DNA of 64,000 nucleotides, taken from Microbacteriaceae bacterium. GTDB taxonomy: Bacteria; Actinomycetota; Actinomycetes; Actinomycetales; Microbacteriaceae. Below the pieces are notes generated by a model, which was given only the letters and a program-made list of their open reading frames with translations, was not told the origin of the DNA and did not search any database. Below, one piece after another: positions 43,330 through 52,022 of this stretch; position 1 is the first letter of the stretch, and each line of letters starts with the position of its first letter. The stretch is taken from positions 27,992-91,991 of the forward strand of contig RDDZ01000039.1 of the NCBI GenBank assembly GCA_003852775.1. The letters run 5' to 3'. The position numbers were made by a program, and so were the translations under genes.

Positions 43330-44304
43330 TCAGCTGGTCTCACGCCGCACGACCTCGCTCGTCGCCTCGGGGCCCACGGCGGGGGCCTCCGCGCCCGACA
43401 CGCGGCTGAGGGCGAGATCGGCGAGGAACCGCCCGAGCCCCGCCGTGTCGACGCGCACGCTCGACAGCGCCGGCACGAGCAGGCGCGCGACCGGCGAGTC
43501 GTCGTGACCCACGATTGCGAGCTCGTCGGGCACGGCGACCCCCTGCCGCAGCGCCGCACCGAGCACGAGCGCCGCGACGTCGTCGTTGTACGCGACGACC
43601 CCGTCGACTCCCGCCGCGACCCACTCCGCCACCCGTGCGGCGGCATCCGTCTCGTCGAGGTCGGCGAATGCGGCGAGCGGCTCGCCCGCGAGCTCACGGT
43701 GCGTCGCGTCGGCGAGCGCGCGGCGCTGGGCGACGAGTCCGGCGAGGCGCGCATCCGTCGTTCCCGCGAACGCGATGCGACGGCGGCCGCGCTCGAGTAG
43801 GTGCGCGACCTGCAGGCGCGGGCCGTCGGCGAAGTGCAGCTCGTCGGCGACGACGGCCTCGTCGCGGCCCGGGATGATCGTCGCCGCCCCCGTCGCGCGG
43901 ATGGCGTCGAACTGCTCGTCGGGGATGGGCGCGAGCGCGAACACGACGTCGGGCGCGAGGCTCTCCCACAGCGGAACGGCCTGGCCGCCCGGATGCGGCG
44001 TCATCGTCACGAGCGAGTAGCCCGCCCGGTCGAGCACGAGCGCCGCCTCGTCGAGGTGCGTGCGCATGCTGTACTCCATGGGCCAGTCGGGCAAGAGCGC
44101 GAGCACGATGTGGCTGCGTCCGCTCGCGAGCGCGCGGGCCGCCGTGTGCGGCCGGTAGCCGAGCCGCTTCGCCTCCGCGAGCACGCGCTCGCGCGTCGCC
44201 CCCGAGATCGTCTGGCCCGGGGTGTCGTTGAGCACGAACCCGACCGTCGCGCGCGACAGGCCGAGCGAGCGGGCCACATCCGCCGCCGTTACCCGCTTGC
44301 CCAC
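43330..44304 (-). CDS. LacI-family regulator of the glycoside operon
   Basis: A 324-residue repressor with helix-turn-helix TAADVARSLGLSRATVGFVL, hinge PHTAARALASGRSHIVLALL, and an effector domain with VAYNDDVAALVLGAALRQG. The first residues MGKRVTA set the start. It is encoded upstream of the MFS-GH3-GH78 operon on the same strand, with the palindromic operator between, so it probably represses that operon in the absence of glycoside. Confidence 0.88.
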   Translation of the reverse strand: MGKRVTAADVARSLGLSRATVGFVLNDTPGQTISGATRERVLAEAKRLGYRPHTAARALASGRSHIVLALLPDWPMEYSMRTHLDEAALVLDRAGYSLVTMTPHPGGQAVPLWESLAPDVVFALAPIPDEQFDAIRATGAATIIPGRDEAVVADELHFADGPRLQVAHLLERGRRRIAFAGTTDARLAGLVAQRRALADATHRELAGEPLAAFADLDETDAAARVAEWVAAGVDGVVAYNDDVAALVLGAALRQGVAVPDELAIVGHDDSPVARLLVPALSSVRVDTAGLGRFLADLALSRVSGAEAPAVGPEATSEVVRRETS

Positions 44305-44328
44305 GTCGTCACGATACCTTCAGCCGAG

Positions 44329-44400
44329 GAGCGTCCGCGCACCGGCATCCCACCCGCGCGCCGACGACGGAAACCGATGCCGCGCGGTGCGCGGACGCTC
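44329..44400. repeat. Long palindrome between ADH end and LacI start
   Basis: GAGCGTCCGCGCACCG and CGGTGCGCGGACGCTC form perfect 16-bp arms. An inner GGCATC / GATGCC pair lies closer to the loop. It follows the alcohol dehydrogenase stop by 14 nt on that strand's downstream side and precedes nothing conserved. It is a candidate terminator or extragenic palindrome. Confidence 0.7.
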
Positions 44401-44414
44401 GTCTCAGGGGGCGG

Positions 44415-45458
44415 TCACCAGATGAAGACCGCCTTCTCCGTCTCGCGCCTGTCGAAGGCGGCGAACGCCTCGGCGGCGTCCTCGAGCGGGAATCGATGGC
44501 TGATGAGCTTCTCGATCGGGATGTCGTGCTCGACGACGAACGCGACGATCTCGTCCCAGAGGGTGCGCGGGAAGTACCAGCCGCCGATGAGGGTGAGCTG
44601 CTTGTGGATCAGGTGCTCGCTGGGGTTGATCTCGGCCGACTGCGACTCGCCCACGTAGGCGACCCGGCCGAGCTTGGCCGCGGCGTCGAGCGCGCCGCGC
44701 TGGGCACGCGGGTTGCCGGAGCACTCGATCACGACGTCCGCGCCCGCACCGCCGGTCTCACGTGCGATGCCCGCAACCATGTCCTCCTGCGAGCTGTCGA
44801 CGACCGCGTCGGCACCCAGCGAGCGGGCGTGCTCGAGACGGGTGTCGAGCACGTCGACCGCGATCACGCGCGCGCCGCGGGCCTTCGCGATGAGCACGGC
44901 GGCCGACCCCATCGGGCCCATGCCGACGACCGCGACGACGTCGCCGGGGCCGACGCCGAGGGTGCGCTGGGTCGCGTACTGCGTGCCGACCATGTCGGTC
45001 AGCACCGCGCCGGCCTCGAAGCTCATGGCCTCGGGCAAGGGAAGCGCGTTGTGCGCCGGGATCGTGAAGTACTCCGCGTCGCCTCCGTCGACGTCGAAGC
45101 CGAAGCAGCGCCACCCCGGGGTCAGCATGAGATAGCCGCGCTGCCCGAGCGGATGCCGCTCGTCGCCGATGGCGAGGTAGCCCGCGACGCGGTCGCCCAC
45201 GGCGACCCCGGTCACGCCCTCGCCGAGCGCGACCACGACCCCGGCCGCCTCGTGTCCGGGCACCCGGCGGTCGTCGCCCGTGCGCACCGCCCCCAGCACC
45301 GGATTGCCGTGGTAGATCGTCATGTCGCTGCGGCAGATCGCGGATGCGCGGGTCTGCACGAGCACCTCCCCCGGCCCCGGTGTCGGTACCGGGCGGTCCA
45401 CGACATCCGCCGTCCCGTCGCCCGACATCAGCACGGCCCGCATGGTCGTCGCGGTCAT
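44415..45458 (-). CDS. Zinc-type MDR alcohol/polyol dehydrogenase
   Basis: A 347-residue NAD(P)-dependent dehydrogenase. The catalytic zinc Cys is in ASAICRSDMTIYHG and the His in PGHEAAGVVVALGEG, with the Rossmann loop VVGMGPMGSAAVLIA. The structural zinc lobe with four cysteines is absent (region ERHPLGQRG), as in some sugar and polyol dehydrogenases. It is the last gene of the AnmK-like operon and overlaps the upstream oxidoreductase gene. Its substrate may be an intermediate of that pathway. Confidence 0.88.
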   Translation of the reverse strand: MTATTMRAVLMSGDGTADVVDRPVPTPGPGEVLVQTRASAICRSDMTIYHGNPVLGAVRTGDDRRVPGHEAAGVVVALGEGVTGVAVGDRVAGYLAIGDERHPLGQRGYLMLTPGWRCFGFDVDGGDAEYFTIPAHNALPLPEAMSFEAGAVLTDMVGTQYATQRTLGVGPGDVVAVVGMGPMGSAAVLIAKARGARVIAVDVLDTRLEHARSLGADAVVDSSQEDMVAGIARETGGAGADVVIECSGNPRAQRGALDAAAKLGRVAYVGESQSAEINPSEHLIHKQLTLIGGWYFPRTLWDEIVAFVVEHDIPIEKLISHRFPLEDAAEAFAAFDRRETEKAVFIW

Positions 45459-46459
45459 GGTCTGATCACCTGTCCTTCCTCGATGGATCTCTGCACGGCG
45501 AAGGCGAGCTCGGCGGCGCGCAGCCCCGCTCCGCCGTCGACGAACGCGCGGCCTCGGCCGCGGACGGCGTCGACGAACGCGCCGACCGTCGCCTCGTAGA
45601 GGTCGACCCCCGCGACGGGGACCTCGCGCTCACCCGCGGCGTCGCGCAGCACCACCCGCGCGACAGGATCCTGGGCGAGCAGCTCCTCCGCCCAGATCGA
45701 GCCCTCCGTACCGAGCACCTCGACGCCGCTCGCGGCGTGCGGGGTCGTGAAGCCGTCGTGAAGCGTCACGAGCACCTCGCCCTCGTAGCGCACGACGGAG
45801 GCGACCGCATCCGGTGCGCCGCCACCCCATCCGCCCTGTCGCACCGCGAGCGCGCTCACCTCGAGCGGCCTGCGGGGGGCGAGGAGCGCGTCGACGAGCG
45901 AGGCGTCGTGCGGGGTGAGGTCGGCGACGACGCCAGCACCCGGCCCGTCGCCGATCCGCCAGGTGCGTAGGAACTCGGGCAGCAGCTTCGCGTGCTCCAC
46001 CCGCACCGCGCGCAGCTCGCCGATCGCACCGTCCGCGACGAGCTCGCGCACGATGCGGAACGCGGCGGATGCCACGAGGTGGTGGTCGACCGCGAGCACG
46101 ACCCCGGCGGCGGCGCACGCCGCGACGATCGCGCGCGCGTCGTCCAGCCGGTCGGCCATCGGCTTCTCGAGCAGCACGTGCAGCCCGCGGGCCGCCGCGG
46201 CCTCGCTCGCCGCCCGGTGCCGCTCGTTCGAGGTGCCGATGTACACCGCGTCGACCTCGCCGTCGGCGAGCGCGTCGATCGACGACACGACCCGCGGGAT
46301 GCCGTGCTCCGCCGCGTAGGCGGCGCCGTGGGCGGCATCCGAGCTCACGAGCGCGGCGACCGACTGGCCCGTCGCCCGCAGGGCGGGGATCACCCGGTCG
46401 GCGGCGATCCAGCTGGCCCCGACGACGGCCCAGCGCAGCGGCTCTGCGACTTCCGTCAT
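45455..46459 (-). CDS. Gfo/Idh/MocA-family oxidoreductase
   Basis: A 334-residue NAD(P)-dependent sugar oxidoreductase. Rossmann region WAVVGASWIAADRVIPALRA, family motif LHVLLEKPMADRLDDARAIV, and the active-site helix DHHLVASAAFRIV. Its place in an operon with an anhydrosugar-type kinase and an importer fits oxidation of a sugar ring carbon. Levoglucosan dehydrogenase belongs to this family, but so do inositol and many other sugar dehydrogenases. It overlaps the permease gene upstream and the dehydrogenase downstream. Confidence 0.88.
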   Translation of the reverse strand: MTEVAEPLRWAVVGASWIAADRVIPALRATGQSVAALVSSDAAHGAAYAAEHGIPRVVSSIDALADGEVDAVYIGTSNERHRAASEAAAARGLHVLLEKPMADRLDDARAIVAACAAAGVVLAVDHHLVASAAFRIVRELVADGAIGELRAVRVEHAKLLPEFLRTWRIGDGPGAGVVADLTPHDASLVDALLAPRRPLEVSALAVRQGGWGGGAPDAVASVVRYEGEVLVTLHDGFTTPHAASGVEVLGTEGSIWAEELLAQDPVARVVLRDAAGEREVPVAGVDLYEATVGAFVDAVRGRGRAFVDGGAGLRAAELAFAVQRSIEEGQVIRP

Positions 46460-47298
46460 CGGTACGACCCCGCGATGAGGCCCTTCACGAAGAAGCGTCC
46501 GAGGAAGATGTAGGCGATGAGCGTCGGCACGGCGGCGATGAGCGCGCCCGCCATCACCACGTTCCAGTCGACGGAGGTGGTGCCCGAGAGGTTGTTGAGG
46601 GCGACCGTCACCGGTTGCAGCGTGCTGCTCGGGATCACGACGAGGCCGAACAGGAAGTCGTTCCAGATGTTGGTGAACTGGAAGATCGCGCACACCACGA
46701 ACCCGGGAGCCGACAACGGCAGGAAGATGCTGAGGTAGGTGCGCACGACCCCGGCGCCGTCGATCGACGCCGCCTCGACGAGCTCGTTCGGGATGCCGAC
46801 GTAGTAGTTGCGGAAGATGAGCGTCGTGATCGGCAGACCGTAGATGACGTGGGTGAGGATGAGCCCCGGCATCGTGCCGTACAGCCCGACCGACTGCAGG
46901 AACTGCACGAGCGGCACGAGGATCGCCTGGAACGGGATGTACATGCCGACGAGGATCACGACGAATGCCACGTTCGACCAGCGGAAGCGGATCTTCGACA
47001 GCAGGAACCCGTTGATCGAGCCGATCATCGAGGAGATGATCGTCGCCGGGATCACGAGCACGACGCTGTTGAGCATGTTGGGGCTGATGCGCTCCCACGC
47101 GGTCGCGAGACCCGAGAAGTCGATGACCTGCGGCAGCAGCCACATGCCGTCGATCCCCGCGTCGCGCGCGGGCTTGAGGCTCGCGGTGACCATGACGTAC
47201 AGCGGCAGCAGGAACGCGAGCGCGAAGAGCGCCAGGATGACGTAGCGGGCGATGGCACCCCCCACGCGACGGGGGGCGCGGGTGACGATGGCGGACAT
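46456..47298 (-). CDS. Carbohydrate ABC permease, MalG-like
   Basis: A 280-residue permease with six helices. The ATPase-contact EAA loop is ELVEAASIDGAGVVRTYLSI. The start overlaps the stop of the other permease by one base (TGATG). No ATPase gene is in this operon, so a shared MsiK-type ATPase elsewhere in the genome must energise the importer. Confidence 0.92.
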   Translation of the reverse strand: MSAIVTRAPRRVGGAIARYVILALFALAFLLPLYVMVTASLKPARDAGIDGMWLLPQVIDFSGLATAWERISPNMLNSVVLVIPATIISSMIGSINGFLLSKIRFRWSNVAFVVILVGMYIPFQAILVPLVQFLQSVGLYGTMPGLILTHVIYGLPITTLIFRNYYVGIPNELVEAASIDGAGVVRTYLSIFLPLSAPGFVVCAIFQFTNIWNDFLFGLVVIPSSTLQPVTVALNNLSGTTSVDWNVVMAGALIAAVPTLIAYIFLGRFFVKGLIAGSYR

Positions 47299-48353
47299 CA
47301 GGCGTCCTCTCGGGCGTAGGTGCGCGCCAGGTAGGGCACGACGACGACGGACACCAGCACGAGCATCACGATGGATGCGGCCGCCCCGATGTTGTAGTTG
47401 AGGGCGCGGAACATCTGGTCGTAGACGAAGATGCCCGGGATGTCGGTGGCGAAGCCCGGCCCGCTGCCGACCATCGCGTAGAAGAGGTCGAAGCTCTTGA
47501 GGGCGACGTGGCCGAGCAGCACGAGGGCGATGACGATCGTGGGCCGCAGCAGCGGGAAGGTGATGTTCCAGAAGCCGCGCCAGGCACCGGCGCCGTCGAC
47601 GCGCGAGGCCTCCTTGATCTCTTCCGGGATGCCGCCGAGTCCGGCGAGGAACATCGCCATCGCGAACCCGGAGAGCTGCCACGAGGCGGCGACGACGACG
47701 GGGATGAGGGCGAGCGGGATCCCGAGCTGCGCCTGCAGGAAGTCGGCGGCCCCCGGGAAGACGGCGGCGATGAGGTCGTTGACGCTGCCGGCGACGGTGG
47801 GGTCGGTGATCCAGCCGGGCTTGAGGGGTTCGCCGGTGACCGATTGGTACAGCCCCGAGACGCCGGAGGCTTGCAACAGGAGGTTGATGCCGGTCTCGGG
47901 GGTGAAGATCCAGCGCCACACGACACCGGTCACGATGAACGACAGTGCGTAGGGGAGGAGGTAGATGGAGCGGAAGAGCCCCGACGCGCGCACCGTCTTG
48001 TCGACGATGAGGGCGAGCACCATGCCGACCACGACCGAGACGACGAGCACCGCGATCGTGAAGATGATGATGTTGCGCAGGCTCGCCTGGAACCGCGGCG
48101 TCGCCATCAGCTCGGCGTAGTTGTCGAGGAGGCCCGGGGTCGCGGTGAGGTCGCGGTTGAGCGGGTTGTAGTCCTTCGACACCGAGACCCGCAGGGTGAA
48201 GGCGATGAAGCCGTAGACGAAGATGCCGACGACGAGCAGGGTCGGCGCGAACAGTGCGGCCGCGAGGGTGCGGCGGCCGCGGTGGAGTCGGGACCCGGAG
48301 GCCCGGCGGATGCTGCTCCGCCGGACCCCCAGGGATGTTGCCGTGTCAGCCAT
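47298..48353 (-). CDS. Carbohydrate ABC permease, MalF-like
   Basis: A 351-residue permease. A 30-residue Arg-rich cytosolic start is followed by six helices, with the EAA loop EEIKEASRVDGAGAWRGFWN. It pairs with the permease downstream. Its start overlaps the binding-protein stop by 8 bases. Confidence 0.92.
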   Translation of the reverse strand: MADTATSLGVRRSSIRRASGSRLHRGRRTLAAALFAPTLLVVGIFVYGFIAFTLRVSVSKDYNPLNRDLTATPGLLDNYAELMATPRFQASLRNIIIFTIAVLVVSVVVGMVLALIVDKTVRASGLFRSIYLLPYALSFIVTGVVWRWIFTPETGINLLLQASGVSGLYQSVTGEPLKPGWITDPTVAGSVNDLIAAVFPGAADFLQAQLGIPLALIPVVVAASWQLSGFAMAMFLAGLGGIPEEIKEASRVDGAGAWRGFWNITFPLLRPTIVIALVLLGHVALKSFDLFYAMVGSGPGFATDIPGIFVYDQMFRALNYNIGAAASIVMLVLVSVVVVPYLARTYAREDA

Positions 48354-49623
48354 TGGCCGCCGCCACCATGGACGCGGTGAACTGCGAGGTGTCGCCGCTC
48401 GCGTTGAACTGCGTGATCGCGTCGTAGAACGCCTGCTGCATCGCGGGCGGGTTCGACTGCCCGAAGGTCAGCGACTGCAGGATCTGCGCGCTCTTGTACG
48501 CCTCCGCGAACTGCTGCTGGTACGCGCCCAGCGAGGAGACGTCGGCGTCGAGCCGCGGCGGGATCTGGCCCTTGATCTTCTGGTAGGCCAGCTGCACCTC
48601 GGTGGAGCCCGCGACCTTCACGAAGTCCTCGGCGTTGGTGGTGTCCTTGAGCGCCGAGCTGATCACCCACACGTCGGAGACGTTGAGGATGTTGCCCTCG
48701 GTGCCCGGGTAGTACACCCAGCCGAAGTCGGTGCCGTCCTTGGCGCCCGCCTTCAGGAACTCGCCGTAGGCGGAGTCGACGAGCGGCAGGAACAGGCAGC
48801 CGCCGTCGGCGAAGCGTCCCGCGCTCTGGTCCCAGGTGAGGGCCGTGTGGTCGGAGTTCGCGTTGTCGACGATGTACTGGTAGTCCTTCAGCGCATCCAC
48901 CACGGCGTCGTCGTCCCAGGACAGCTTGCCGGAGGTGAGCTCACGCCATCCGTCCGCACCGAGGTGCGAGATGATAGCCGACTCGACGATCTCGCCCGTC
49001 GTGAACGGGTCCTTGTCGCCGAGGCAGATCGGGTCGACCCCGCCCGCCTTCGCCGCCGCGACGCCCTTCTGGAAGTCGTCCCAGCTGAGGGTGTCGCCGA
49101 CCTCGACGCCGAGCTTCGCCGCGACGTTCTTGTTCCACCAGACGACGTTCATCTGGTTGATGCCGAACGGGACGCCGTAAATCTTGCCGTCGACGGTGAG
49201 GGAGTCGATGACGTCCTTCGGGTAGACGTCCTTCCAGCCCTCCTCCTCGAACAGCGGCGTGAGGTCCTTGAGCAGGCCCTCGTTCGCGTAGGTGGCGAGG
49301 TTGGCGCCGGGGTGCGCCTGCCAGACGTCGGGCGCGTCGTTGCCGGCGATCCGCGACTGGAGCACCTGGGCGGCGTTGGAGCCGCCGCCGCCCGACACGG
49401 CGCCGTTCTCGACCGAGACGTCCGGGTACTGGGACCGGAACTCGTCGAAGACGGCGTTGAGGGCGTCGGCCTCCGACCCGGAGGTCAGGTAGGAGAACAC
49501 CTCGAGCTTCGAGCTGTCTCCCCCGTCACCTCCCGTCGGGGCGCACGCCGCGAGCAGGGCGAGGGACACCCCGCCCGCGACGATCGCCGCGAGGCGACGG
49601 CGTGCTGTATTTTTCGTGCGCAT
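48346..49623 (-). CDS. Carbohydrate-binding ABC lipoprotein
   Basis: A 425-residue solute-binding protein of the sugar-binding family 1. The lipobox LALLAACAPTGG places the Cys near residue 27. FSYLTSGSEADALNAVFDEF and GVPFGINQMNVVWWNKNVAA are the conserved region, and many Trp and Tyr residues line the presumed pocket. It binds the sugar outside and passes it to the permeases. The start MRTKNTARRR is chosen at the signal peptide, with an aaggag site upstream. It sits 37 bp after the kinase gene. Confidence 0.92.
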   Translation of the reverse strand: MRTKNTARRRLAAIVAGGVSLALLAACAPTGGDGGDSSKLEVFSYLTSGSEADALNAVFDEFRSQYPDVSVENGAVSGGGGSNAAQVLQSRIAGNDAPDVWQAHPGANLATYANEGLLKDLTPLFEEEGWKDVYPKDVIDSLTVDGKIYGVPFGINQMNVVWWNKNVAAKLGVEVGDTLSWDDFQKGVAAAKAGGVDPICLGDKDPFTTGEIVESAIISHLGADGWRELTSGKLSWDDDAVVDALKDYQYIVDNANSDHTALTWDQSAGRFADGGCLFLPLVDSAYGEFLKAGAKDGTDFGWVYYPGTEGNILNVSDVWVISSALKDTTNAEDFVKVAGSTEVQLAYQKIKGQIPPRLDADVSSLGAYQQQFAEAYKSAQILQSLTFGQSNPPAMQQAFYDAITQFNASGDTSQFTASMVAAANG

Positions 49624-49660
49624 GTGAATCTCCTTTGACACTCGGGGCGCGGGTTGTGGT

Positions 49661-50872
49661 TCAGGTGAGGCGGGCGGCGCGCGGCGGCAGCACGAGCTTG
49701 CCGAGCACGCCGAAGCGGTGGGCACCGCTCGCCGCCGGGATGTTGTCGCCGATCGATCGCTTCGTGGCGAACGCGAGGGTGGCGAACTTGATGGCCTCCT
49801 TGTAGGGGGCAGGCAGGCCGACCTCGTCGGAGACGACGATGCGGATGCCGCCGGGCAGGGTCTGCTCGATGAGGCGCAGCATGGTCGCGTTGCGCACCCC
49901 GCCGCCGCTGGTGATGAGGGTGTCGATGCCGTAGTCGGCCGGCACGTTGTCGACGAACGACTTCGCGATGGCGGATGCCGAGAACTGGGTGAGCGTCGCG
50001 ACGACGTCCTCGGGACCGAGGTGCGCGTAGCGGTCGATCATGGTCTCCGCGTACTCGGCTCCGAAGTCGAGCCGCCAGGCGCAGCGCGGGATATCGCGCG
50101 CGAAGAAGGGGTGCTCGAGCAGTTCGGCGAGCATGGCCTGGTCGACGATGCCGGATGCCGCGACGGCGCCGTCGGCGTCGTACTCGCGTCCGAAGAAGCG
50201 CCGCATCGCGTGGTCGATCATGACGTTGCCCGGGCCGCAGTCGAACGCCTTCATGCGCGAGCGGTCGGCGTCGGCGACCTGGATGTTGGAGATGCCGCCG
50301 ATGTTGAGGGTGCCGATGGGCCGCCCCTCGTGACGGAAGGCGATGAAGTCGAGGAACTGCATGAGCGGCGCACCGGTGCCGCCGAGCGCGTGGTCGACGG
50401 GTCGGTACTGGGTGACCACCGGCACGTCGGTGTGCACCGCGACGACGCCGGGCTCGCCGAGCTGCAGCCCGCACGCGTACCCGCCCGTCGTCCACTTCTC
50501 CCACGGGAGGGCATCGGCGGGCACCGTCGCCATGAGGTGGTGCTCGGGCGGCTCCTGGTAGACGGTCTGGCCGTCGTAGCCGATGACGTCGACATCGTCC
50601 GGGGCGAGGCCGTGCTTCTCCATGAGCTGCTTCGCGGCGTGCGCGAAGACGGCGCCGACGACGTAGTTGAGCCGCGTCAGCTCGAACACGCTGAGCTCGT
50701 TGGCGAACACCGCGAGCACCTGCCGCTGGATGTCGGCGGGCCAGTCGATCGACAGCCCGTCGACATATCGCGGCGGGGTCGGCAGGCCGTCCGCGCCCTC
50801 CTCGAGCTCGATGAGAACGGCGTCGACCCCGTCGAACGAGGATCCGCTGTTCAGTCCGATCGCGTATGCCAC
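49661..50872 (-). CDS. AnmK-family anhydrosugar kinase, levoglucosan-kinase-like motif
   Basis: A 403-residue ASKHA-fold kinase of the AnmK family, which hydrolyses and phosphorylates 1,6-anhydro sugars. Matches: phosphate loop GLNSGSSFDGVD, DVIGYDGQTVYQEP, DHALGGTGAPL with the catalytic Asp, LNIGGISNIQ, FDCGPGNVMIDH and TSGGGVRNATM. AnmK proteins for anhydro-MurNAc usually read GxMSGTSLDG; here it is NSGSSFDG, closer to my recollection of levoglucosan kinase. Context is a dedicated sugar importer and two dehydrogenases rather than cell-wall recycling genes. So a dietary anhydrosugar is more likely than peptidoglycan turnover, but the substrate is unproven. Confidence 0.85.
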   Translation of the reverse strand: MAYAIGLNSGSSFDGVDAVLIELEEGADGLPTPPRYVDGLSIDWPADIQRQVLAVFANELSVFELTRLNYVVGAVFAHAAKQLMEKHGLAPDDVDVIGYDGQTVYQEPPEHHLMATVPADALPWEKWTTGGYACGLQLGEPGVVAVHTDVPVVTQYRPVDHALGGTGAPLMQFLDFIAFRHEGRPIGTLNIGGISNIQVADADRSRMKAFDCGPGNVMIDHAMRRFFGREYDADGAVAASGIVDQAMLAELLEHPFFARDIPRCAWRLDFGAEYAETMIDRYAHLGPEDVVATLTQFSASAIAKSFVDNVPADYGIDTLITSGGGVRNATMLRLIEQTLPGGIRIVVSDEVGLPAPYKEAIKFATLAFATKRSIGDNIPAASGAHRFGVLGKLVLPPRAARLT

Positions 50873-50905
50873 TGGTGCTCCCTGCTGTGTTGTCGTACGC
50901 CCGGC

Positions 50906-51928
50906 TCAGTGCCGGGGTGCGGTGGATTGACGGATGATGAGGTCGGGGCGGATGGCGAGGTGCTCGGTGACCTCGCGCCCCTCGGTGACGATCTCGGCGA
51001 TGAGGCGACCCGCCTCGCGTCCGATCTGCTCGATGTGCTGGTCGACGACGGTGACGCTCGGCGAGAGCAGCTCCGCCCACTCGAACTCGTCGAAGCCGAC
51101 GACGGAGACCGACTCCGGCACGGAGAGGCCCTCGTCACGGAGCGCCCGCAGCACACCGTGCAGCAGGGGCGTGTTGCTCGCGTAGATGGCGTCGAAGGAG
51201 CCGGACCCGACCTCGGCGAGGTGGCCGCGCATCGCCGCGTAGGCCCCCTCGGCGGTGTTCTCGGACTCGACGGTCGTGACCGACATCCCGAGGCGCGAGG
51301 CGGCGTCCCGGAATCCCGCCTCGCGGGGCAGTCGCGTGTTCCAGTCGGCGGGGAAGCCGAGGAACACCGCGTTGCGGTGGCCGAGTCCGGCGAGGTGCTC
51401 GGCGACGAGCTCTCCCGCGAGACGGTTGTCGCATCCCACGAACGGGCACGGCTCCGCGGCGGCGGGCGGAAGCGAGTCGACGAAGACGAGCGGGATGTCC
51501 CACTCGCGGATGGCGCGCAGGCTGCTCTCGCCGAGCGAGTAGGTGGCGACGATGAGTGCGACCCGCTGCTGCAGGAGGGCGGAGACGGACTCGCGCTCGA
51601 GCTCCGCGTTGTAGACACCGCCGCGCATCGCATCGTTGGTGACGGCGTGCAGCCCGTACTGCTGCAGCACGCCGTCGATGCCCTGCACGAGCATCGAGTA
51701 GTACTGGTTGCGTCCGCTCGCGGTCATGACGCCGACGGTGCTGCTGGTCTGCCCCTTGAGGTTGGCGGCGAGCACGTTGGTCACGTAGCCCATCTCGTCG
51801 GCCGTGCGGATGACCATCTCGCGGGTCTCGTCGGAGACCCCGGCCTTGCCTGCGAGCGCCTGCGAGACCGTGTACGTGGACACTCCGGCGCGCGCGCTCA
51901 CGTCCTTCAGGGTGATGCGTCGAGCCAC
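50906..51928 (-). CDS. LacI-family regulator of the AnmK-like operon
   Basis: A 340-residue repressor. The N-terminal TLKDVSARAGVSTYTVSQAL is the helix-turn-helix, VLAANLKGQTSSTVG the hinge, and YASNTPLLHGVLRALRDEG part of the ligand domain. It heads the operon. The palindrome CCTAAACGATTAGG 16 bp before its start is the probable operator, so it represses itself and all downstream genes. Confidence 0.88.
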   Translation of the reverse strand: MARRITLKDVSARAGVSTYTVSQALAGKAGVSDETREMVIRTADEMGYVTNVLAANLKGQTSSTVGVMTASGRNQYYSMLVQGIDGVLQQYGLHAVTNDAMRGGVYNAELERESVSALLQQRVALIVATYSLGESSLRAIREWDIPLVFVDSLPPAAAEPCPFVGCDNRLAGELVAEHLAGLGHRNAVFLGFPADWNTRLPREAGFRDAASRLGMSVTTVESENTAEGAYAAMRGHLAEVGSGSFDAIYASNTPLLHGVLRALRDEGLSVPESVSVVGFDEFEWAELLSPSVTVVDQHIEQIGREAGRLIAEIVTEGREVTEHLAIRPDLIIRQSTAPRH

Positions 51929-51943
51929 GGTGCTCCGGCCTTT

Positions 51944-51957
51944 CCTAAACGATTAGG
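51944..51957 (-). promoter_or_regulatory. LacI operator CCTAAACGATTAGG
   Basis: CCTAA and TTAGG arms with an ACGA centre, an AT-rich LacI-type site in the promoter of the seven-gene operon. Confidence 0.65.
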
Positions 51958-52022
51958 GTGAGTGAAATGACGATAGCCCGGCGCCGCGACGTTCGTCAAG
52001 TCGCCCCCTCGCGACACGCTGC

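Noticed and set aside
49661-50872. Simple annotation as a cell-wall recycling AnmK
   Set aside because: No MurQ, NagZ or other recycling gene is near, and the phosphate-loop motif differs; I kept the family name but not the pathway.
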